A program made the translations under genes and the position numbers. A stretch of 8,939 nt of DNA from a bacterium (GTDB lineage Bacteria; UBP15; UBA6099): assembly GCA_029573925.1 (NCBI GenBank), contig JAKQBV010000215.1:1-8939 (forward strand), given 5' to 3'. The number at the start of each line of letters is the position of its first letter. The stretch's first letter is position 1. The notes beneath the pieces were generated by a model. It did not search any database. It saw only the letters and a list, made by a program, of their open reading frames with translations, and was not told where the DNA came from. Below, piece by piece: positions 5,144 to 8,939 of the stretch.

Positions 5144-6517
5144 ATGAGCGAAACGCGACGACTAGATTTTCCAAAAGATTTCCTCTGGGGAACCGCAACC
5201 GCCGGACATCAGATCGAAGGCCACAACGACAAGTCCGACTGGTGGCGTTTCGAGCAAGAGGGGAAAGTAAAAGACGGCACGAAGACAGGCCGTAACATTG
5301 ATTACTGGAACCGCTATGAAGAAGACCACGCGCTGATGACGGAACTGGGCTATCAGGTGTTCAGGCTCGGCGTTGAATGGGCCAAGATAGAGCCGGAAGA
5401 TGGTAAGTTCGACATGGCGGCGGTGGAGCGTTACAGGAATATTCTGCAGTCTCTTCGAGGCAGGAAGATTCAAATCTGCCTGACAATATATCACTGGGTT
5501 CTGCCGCTATGGTTCGCGCAAAGCGGGGGATGGCTGAGGGAAGACGCGGTTGACAGGTTCGTCAGGTTCGCGGAGGTCGTGGTAAAGGAGCTTGGAGAGT
5601 TCCCGGACCTATGGGTGACGCTCAACGAGCCGTCTGTTCCCGCCGCCGCTGGTTATCTTGCCGGGGAGTTTCCTCCGGAACATAAGAATTTTAAGGAGTA
5701 CGGGCTTGTGATGAACCGTCAGATGCATGCGCACGCGAGGACGTACAAGTTGATTCATGACAATGTGTCGAAAGCTCCCGGAGGCGGGCCTACATTGGCG
5801 GGCGTGGCGTACGCTTTCCAGTGGATTGAAGCATACGGCAGCGCCGGACTGCCCGGCGTGTATGAAAAAATAATGGCTCGTATTTTTTCGTTCGGCAGCT
5901 ACAGAGGCTGGAACAACGCCGTAGCGACAGGCTACGCGCCTTTCCCTTTCGGACGCGAAATAGTTCCCGGATTAAAGGACAGCTACGATTTTTGCGGCGT
6001 CAACTATTACATGCGTAATTCTCTCAAGTTCGACGCGTCAAAAAAAGACACTGGGTTCGTGGACATGGAAGCTATTCCGCCGGGTATAGAAAAAACGCAG
6101 ATGGGATGGCAGAGTTATCCACCCGGATTTTTCAAAATTCTCATGTACGTCTGGGAGAAATTCAGAAAGCCGATTTACATAACAGAAAATGGAATAGCGG
6201 ATGATATCGACGCCCAAAGGCCGCGCTATCTGCTCGAACACATCGCTCAGGTGAACCGCGCGATCAATGCCGGGGCGGACATCCGGGGCTATATGCAGTG
6301 GTCTTTCATAGACAATTTCGAGTGGAAAGAAGGATTCTCCAAAAAGTTCGGACTCATCGAATGCCGTCACGACGACCCGGAACTCAAACGCAAGCCGCGG
6401 CCCAGCGCGCAGATGTATTCCGAGATAATCAAAGAGAACGCTATAACGCTGGACATAGTGAAGAAGTATGCGCCTTCGGCAGCGGACGGCGTTTTCGGCG
6501 ACAAGTGGAAAGTGTGA
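5144..6517 (+). CDS. Glycoside hydrolase family 1, beta-glucosidase/beta-glycosidase type
   Basis: A retaining beta-glycosidase of the (beta/alpha)8 fold, predicted to be cytoplasmic (no signal peptide) and to cleave beta-linked disaccharides or aryl glycosides. The start is the ATG at 5144, with GGAG at 5135-5138; an upstream in-frame start at 5096 falls inside the -10 box. The 457 aa product has the family length. Visible landmarks are the N-terminal FPKDFLWGTATAGHQIEG (residues 9-26, with substrate-binding Gln23), His117-Trp118, the acid/base Glu162 in TLNEP, and the nucleophile Glu348 in ITENG. The sugar-binding WSFIDNFEW (386-394) and KFGLI follow. Substrate (glucoside, galactoside or 6-phospho form) cannot be fixed by eye. 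It stands alone between two terminators, with no transporter or regulator beside it. Confidence 0.94.
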   Translation: MSETRRLDFPKDFLWGTATAGHQIEGHNDKSDWWRFEQEGKVKDGTKTGRNIDYWNRYEEDHALMTELGYQVFRLGVEWAKIEPEDGKFDMAAVERYRNILQSLRGRKIQICLTIYHWVLPLWFAQSGGWLREDAVDRFVRFAEVVVKELGEFPDLWVTLNEPSVPAAAGYLAGEFPPEHKNFKEYGLVMNRQMHAHARTYKLIHDNVSKAPGGGPTLAGVAYAFQWIEAYGSAGLPGVYEKIMARIFSFGSYRGWNNAVATGYAPFPFGREIVPGLKDSYDFCGVNYYMRNSLKFDASKKDTGFVDMEAIPPGIEKTQMGWQSYPPGFFKILMYVWEKFRKPIYITENGIADDIDAQRPRYLLEHIAQVNRAINAGADIRGYMQWSFIDNFEWKEGFSKKFGLIECRHDDPELKRKPRPSAQMYSEIIKENAITLDIVKKYAPSAADGVFGDKWKV

Positions 6518-6521
6518 GGGG

Positions 6522-6544
6522 CGCTTCGTCGAGAGCGTTTTTAT
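6522..6544 (+). terminator. Probable terminator after the glycosidase
   Basis: CGCTT (6522-6526) pairs with GAGCG (6533-6537), including a terminal T-G pair, with loop CGTCGA, then TTTTTAT. The stem is short but it directly follows the stop codon at 6515-6517 and faces a convergent gene 50 bp away. Confidence 0.5.
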
Positions 6545-6545
6545 A

Positions 6546-6567
6546 CTCGCATTTGAAAAAATGCGGG
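6546..6567 (-). other. Hairpin directly after the stop of the - strand operon
   Basis: CTCGCATTT (6546-6554) pairs with AAATGCGGG (6559-6567) over 9 bp with one T-G wobble. On the + strand the loop is GAAA. It starts at the base after the - strand stop codon (6570-6568). On the - strand it is followed by TATAAAAAC, not a T-run, so it is at best a weak intrinsic terminator. It may stabilise the 3' end, or help separate the two convergent transcripts. Confidence 0.45.
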
Positions 6568-7593
6568 TTAATCCAATTCAGCAGATTTAACTATTTCAGC
6601 GGCGAGTTCCTTGGCGGTTTTCGGACAAGCATCCATTTTTATCACGTTCCCGAAAAACTTTGAGGCGGCGGCATAATCGCCGATTCTGCGGCTCAACTCG
6701 GCGGCAAGAAAAGTGACGTCGCAGGTGGATTCGCCCGGAATCTCGCGGTTCCTGAGAGCTGCGGTGTATCGCTCTACCGCCAGTTTCTGGTACTTCCTCT
6801 CGTAGCCGATAAGCGCTCTTACGGCCGCGACTTCTTTGGCAAGCGAAGAGTCATCGCTTATGTCGTCCAGCAACTCCTCGGCGATAAGGTGCTCTCCTGA
6901 CAGGCGGTAGAACTCGGCGGCAAAAAGCATGTCAAGACCGTATTCCGGGTCGGACGGATCGGCGTCTCTCTCAAGCATGCTGCCCAACACGAAGAACATC
7001 TCGAACATCTTCAACTGTTTGTCTTTGTATTCGTCGGGCACGAGAGATTCCATCCGGTCTGCGAAGTTCTGTCCTCTGTCGATGTCGAGTTTAACGTTCT
7101 CGATTCTTGCCAGCCACCCGCCCAGCGTGTAGAGGTCTCCCATAAATTTGTCGTTCTTGCCTATGCTTTCGTAGTAAATGGCGGCGTTGTCAATTTTGAT
7201 ATGGAAGGGTACGGCCCACTGCGAATTGGGAGACGATTTCTCTTCTTCCGTCAGCGGAGGTTTCGACAGTTTGCCGAGCAGCGACTGATCGACTTTGGCC
7301 GACGCGAAATCTTCGGCGTACGCCGAAAATCCGTCGTATGGGCAAGTCCAGATGGAAAAGAGTTGAGGATACGCGCCGTCCGGGCGGACGAGAAAATCCC
7401 AGTCGGTTCCGCCCAAGGAGTTTGTGGATAGAACGGCGACAGCGGTGAAGGGTTTGCCTGATGCAGGGCATCGGGCTTCGACGGATGATAGAGTTGTGGC
7501 GACGGCGGTTCCGCTGGTCCGCGAAAGGCTGACTATTAAGGCAAGCGCCGCGGCCGCCGCGATGAATCTTCTGCGCCCGCCCTCAAACATCAT
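6568..7593 (-). CDS. Secreted DUF2225-like protein with half-lost cysteine pairs and a helical-repeat C-terminus
   Basis: Function unknown; 341 aa. The N-terminus has a charged RRR followed by a hydrophobic stretch (about residues 10-24), so it is exported or membrane-anchored. Residues 41-96 resemble the N-terminal part of DUF2225 proteins: RCPASGKPF, LSTNSLGGTDWDF, then YPQLFSIWTCPYDGFSAYAEDF. In that family each CP motif is usually CPxCG, forming a likely zinc site. Here each has one cysteine only (Cys42 with Ser45; Cys84 with Asp87). The C-terminal half (about 190-335) is helical, with TPR-like spacing (AAEFYRLSGEHLIAEELL, VERYTAALRN, AAASKFFGNVI). Its ATG at 7593 overlaps the upstream TGA (ATGA), with GAGG at 7601-7604 on the same strand, so translation is coupled to the propeller gene. 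The family link is by eye and moderately sure. Confidence 0.7.
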   Translation of the reverse strand: MMFEGGRRRFIAAAAALALIVSLSRTSGTAVATTLSSVEARCPASGKPFTAVAVLSTNSLGGTDWDFLVRPDGAYPQLFSIWTCPYDGFSAYAEDFASAKVDQSLLGKLSKPPLTEEEKSSPNSQWAVPFHIKIDNAAIYYESIGKNDKFMGDLYTLGGWLARIENVKLDIDRGQNFADRMESLVPDEYKDKQLKMFEMFFVLGSMLERDADPSDPEYGLDMLFAAEFYRLSGEHLIAEELLDDISDDSSLAKEVAAVRALIGYERKYQKLAVERYTAALRNREIPGESTCDVTFLAAELSRRIGDYAAASKFFGNVIKMDACPKTAKELAAEIVKSAELD

Positions 7594-8729
7594 CGTCCGC
7601 CCTCGTCAGTTCCTGATTCCGACGGAGAAGAAACCACTCTCATCCGATCTCCGTTTTTCACGAGCAACTTAGGTTCGCCGCCTGCGGTGTCGATGACCCA
7701 GATTTCAGGAACCCATTCCGTCGAGTCGTCTCTTCGCCTAAAGAAAACCTTTTTGCCGTCGATCGACCACTTGGGAAGTCCGCCGAGTTGAGTGAGTTTC
7801 TTGCGGGAACCGGACAGCACGTCAACTATCCATATGCCAAGCGAATCGCCATACTCGTTGCGGGCGTGAACAGCCAGCCTTTTGCCGTCCGGCGAAAATG
7901 CAGGAGATCCGTCGCTTATCCCTTCAGGGGTTACGGGTTTCCAATCGGAGACGTCCAGCGTGCCCATGAAGAACACCCTGCGTCCGGTGGTTGAGTCTAT
8001 TCGGCTTGCGAGTATTTTGTCGCCTTTAGGATGCCACAGTTCTACGCGCGCGCGGGTGAAAACCCTGTAAACTGTTCTCGTGCGCGTGTCGATAATCAAC
8101 GAGTCGCCTATGTCGCCGGCCGAAAAAGGCGTTCGCTGAGCGGCGAGATATTTGCCGTTCGGCGAAAATGCCACCGGCACGTGAATCATTCCGGGATGCT
8201 TCTGAGAGCTTTTCCAGAAAAGTTCTGTTTTTTTCTGCGTCGCTCCCAGTTGGCGCTGCCAAAGCCCGGCGTCGTAATCGGCGCCGCCGAACTTCTCAAG
8301 GTCCACCCTTGTAAAAACGGCGCGCGAGCCGTCAGGCGACACGATATGGTTGAGGTCGGACAGATTGTTTTCCGGTTTGTCGATTAAGACCGGCTCAGAC
8401 GATTCAGAGTCGTCGGTGTCCAGCAACTTGTATGTCAGGCCGTACCTCTGATATGGGTTCGGTTCGCCCACCGGAACCTGATAAACGACCGCGGGCGGAT
8501 TTTTTACCAGAACGAACCTGCCGACGCCTTTTCCTGTAGTGACGGGTTGTAGCTTCGCCCCATCGCGCCACAGCCACAGGTTTTCTTCCTGAGTCTCGGT
8601 GGAGCGCGCGAAAACAAAAGCGTCCTTCTGCGCGGCAGAGGCAGGCTCCGCCCGCTCCGTGCAAAGGCTGTAACTTGCAAGAGCCGAAAAGGCCGCCATC
8701 GCTATCACTGCGCTCGCCAACTTTCTCAT
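7590..8729 (-). CDS. Secreted TolB-like (PD40) beta-propeller protein
   Basis: A 379-aa exported protein of unknown role. The N-terminus MRKLASAVIAMAAFSALA is a Sec signal peptide, with likely cleavage after ASA near residues 30-32; the SLC at 21-23 lacks a proper lipobox. The rest shows repeated PD40/TolB-type blades: IVSPDGSRAVFTR (about 129-141), AFSPNGKYLAAQR (187-199), LWHPKGDKILASR (231-243), AFSPDGKRLAVHAR (277-290) and KWSIDGKKVFFRR (320-332). Such propellers usually bind proteins or act as scaffolds in the periplasm or outside the cell. It is not TolB itself: the N-terminal TolB domain and the tol/pal neighbours are absent. The ATG at 8729 is chosen for the signal peptide, although GGAGGG (8744-8749) is 14 nt away. 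A TTG at 8765 is the only longer start, with no ribosome binding site. It is the first gene of a two-gene operon. Confidence 0.8.
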   Translation of the reverse strand: MRKLASAVIAMAAFSALASYSLCTERAEPASAAQKDAFVFARSTETQEENLWLWRDGAKLQPVTTGKGVGRFVLVKNPPAVVYQVPVGEPNPYQRYGLTYKLLDTDDSESSEPVLIDKPENNLSDLNHIVSPDGSRAVFTRVDLEKFGGADYDAGLWQRQLGATQKKTELFWKSSQKHPGMIHVPVAFSPNGKYLAAQRTPFSAGDIGDSLIIDTRTRTVYRVFTRARVELWHPKGDKILASRIDSTTGRRVFFMGTLDVSDWKPVTPEGISDGSPAFSPDGKRLAVHARNEYGDSLGIWIVDVLSGSRKKLTQLGGLPKWSIDGKKVFFRRRDDSTEWVPEIWVIDTAGGEPKLLVKNGDRMRVVSSPSESGTDEGGR

Positions 8730-8790
8730 AACACTTATTATTGCCCTCCGCGTCTCCGCATTCAACCCGGTTTCGCCGATATTCTTTTCG

Positions 8791-8805
8791 TCAGGTCAAA
8801 CCTGA
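8791..8805. repeat. Short palindrome TCAGGT-CAA-ACCTGA
   Basis: Perfect 6-bp arms (8791-8796 and 8800-8805) around a 3-nt centre. It could be an operator for the - strand operon, a hairpin in its leader, or part of the palindromic target that some IS110-family elements choose. The sequence does not decide between these. Confidence 0.4.
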
Positions 8806-8818
8806 TACCATGATAAAG

Positions 8819-8877
8819 GCTATCTCTCCCGGTAGTGTGATACAGTTGTATCAAACGAGAGAGAAAGGAGAGATAGC
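8819..8877 (+). promoter_or_regulatory. Stem-loop burying the transposase ribosome binding site
   Basis: GCTATCTCTCC (8819-8829) and GGAGAGATAGC (8867-8877) are exact 11-bp inverted repeats. The 3' arm contains the Shine-Dalgarno GGAG (8867-8870) and ends one base before the ATG, so folding would shut translation. Inside is a second hairpin, TGATACA-GT-TGTATCA (8838-8853). A spare GAGAGAGA (8857-8864) could pair with TCTCTC (8823-8828) instead, freeing the ribosome binding site. Similar 5' hairpins limit transposase synthesis in IS200. Confidence 0.65.
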
Positions 8878-8878
8878 G

Positions 8879-8939
8879 ATGAAGAAGTACATCGGTGCTG
8901 ATGTACACACAAAGAATACCATGTATTGCGTGAAAGATG
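8879..8939 (+). CDS. IS110-family transposase, N-terminal fragment (continues beyond window)
   Basis: Twenty codons are visible, MKKYIGADVHTKNTMYCVKD. The YIGxDVHxK pattern is the start of IS110/IS1111 recombinases, where the Asp of GADVH (residue 8) is the first acidic residue of the RuvC-like DEDD catalytic site. AGGAG (8866-8870) lies 8 nt before the ATG but is sequestered by the upstream stem. Intactness, the C-terminal serine motif and the subgroup (IS110 or IS1111) cannot be judged, since the gene runs off the right edge. Confidence 0.8.
   Translation, partial: MKKYIGADVHTKNTMYCVKD

Larger units (their letters stand above)
8730..8878. promoter_or_regulatory. Divergent intergenic region between the propeller operon and the IS110 transposase
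   Basis: This 149-bp gap must hold the start signals for the - strand operon and for the rightward transposase. It contains a perfect TCAGGT/ACCTGA palindrome, an 11-bp inverted repeat and, inside that repeat, a 16-bp dyad. I found no convincing -35/-10 pair on either strand. The left end of the insertion element must lie in or before this region, but it cannot be placed from this side alone. Confidence 0.45.
8819..8939 (+). mobile_element. Left part of an IS110-family insertion element, cut by the window edge
   Basis: The call rests on the transposase N-terminus. The left boundary is set to the visible regulatory stem only as a minimum; the true end may lie further left, up to the palindrome at 8791 or beyond. 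IS110 elements lack conventional terminal inverted repeats and use an RNA-guided recombinase. At most about 150 nt of non-coding sequence lies before the gene, short for a complete upstream bridge RNA of the IS621 type plus an element end. The guide RNA may therefore lie at the right end, as in IS1111-group elements. Confidence 0.5.

Noticed and set aside
6298..6663. 121-aa + strand frame spanning the end of the glycosidase
   Set aside because: It overlaps the conserved C-terminus of the glycosidase in another frame, and runs through both the terminator and the convergent gene.
8775..8782. GCCGATAT on the + strand as a sigma-28 promoter for the right-end gene
   Set aside because: No TAAA about 15 nt upstream, and the downstream gene is a transposase rather than a motility gene.
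8766..8878. Complete upstream bridge RNA of the IS621 type
   Set aside because: The space is too short for a guide RNA of about 177 nt plus the element end, and no two-loop guide structure could be recognised. A partial or right-end guide remains possible.

Overview
The window looks like chromosome from a motile bacterium of moderate GC content. It carries a late flagellar block in the order flgK, flgL, fliW, csrA, flagellin, all on the + strand. This order is the one known from Bacillus and relatives, without yviE. I cannot assign a phylum. The two secreted proteins with Sec-type signal peptides, one a TolB-like propeller, would suit a diderm lineage, but that is weak inference.

Layout. (1) Positions 1-2784 hold the hook-filament junction proteins FlgK (5' end missing) and FlgL, with a sigma-28-like promoter between them. 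(2) Positions 2768-2991 hold a near-consensus sigma-70 promoter in the last codons of flgL, an intrinsic terminator about 75 nt downstream, and three tandem hairpins leading to fliW. (3) Positions 2992-3752 hold fliW (TTG start) and csrA (GTG start). (4) Positions 3753-4069 form a long structured flagellin leader with seven GGA motifs. One lies in a perfect hairpin loop and another overlaps the flagellin Shine-Dalgarno sequence. (5) Positions 4070-5061 hold a short flagellin gene and a strong terminator. (6) Positions 5091-6544 hold a family 1 glycoside hydrolase transcribed alone. (7) Positions 6568-8729 on the - strand hold a two-gene operon with a 4-nt start/stop overlap: a secreted TolB-like beta-propeller followed by a secreted DUF2225-like protein whose two CxxC pairs have each lost one cysteine. 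(8) From about 8819 to the right edge is the beginning of an IS110-family insertion element, with a hairpin that would bury the transposase ribosome binding site.

How the parts work together. FlgK and FlgL join hook to filament. FliW, CsrA and flagellin form the known partner-switch circuit, in which CsrA blocks flagellin translation, FliW sequesters CsrA, and free flagellin binds FliW. The cis-acting half of that circuit is visible in the flagellin leader, which is the most informative part of the window. The glycosidase, the secreted pair and the IS element have no evident link to motility. I found no tRNA, rRNA or CRISPR array.
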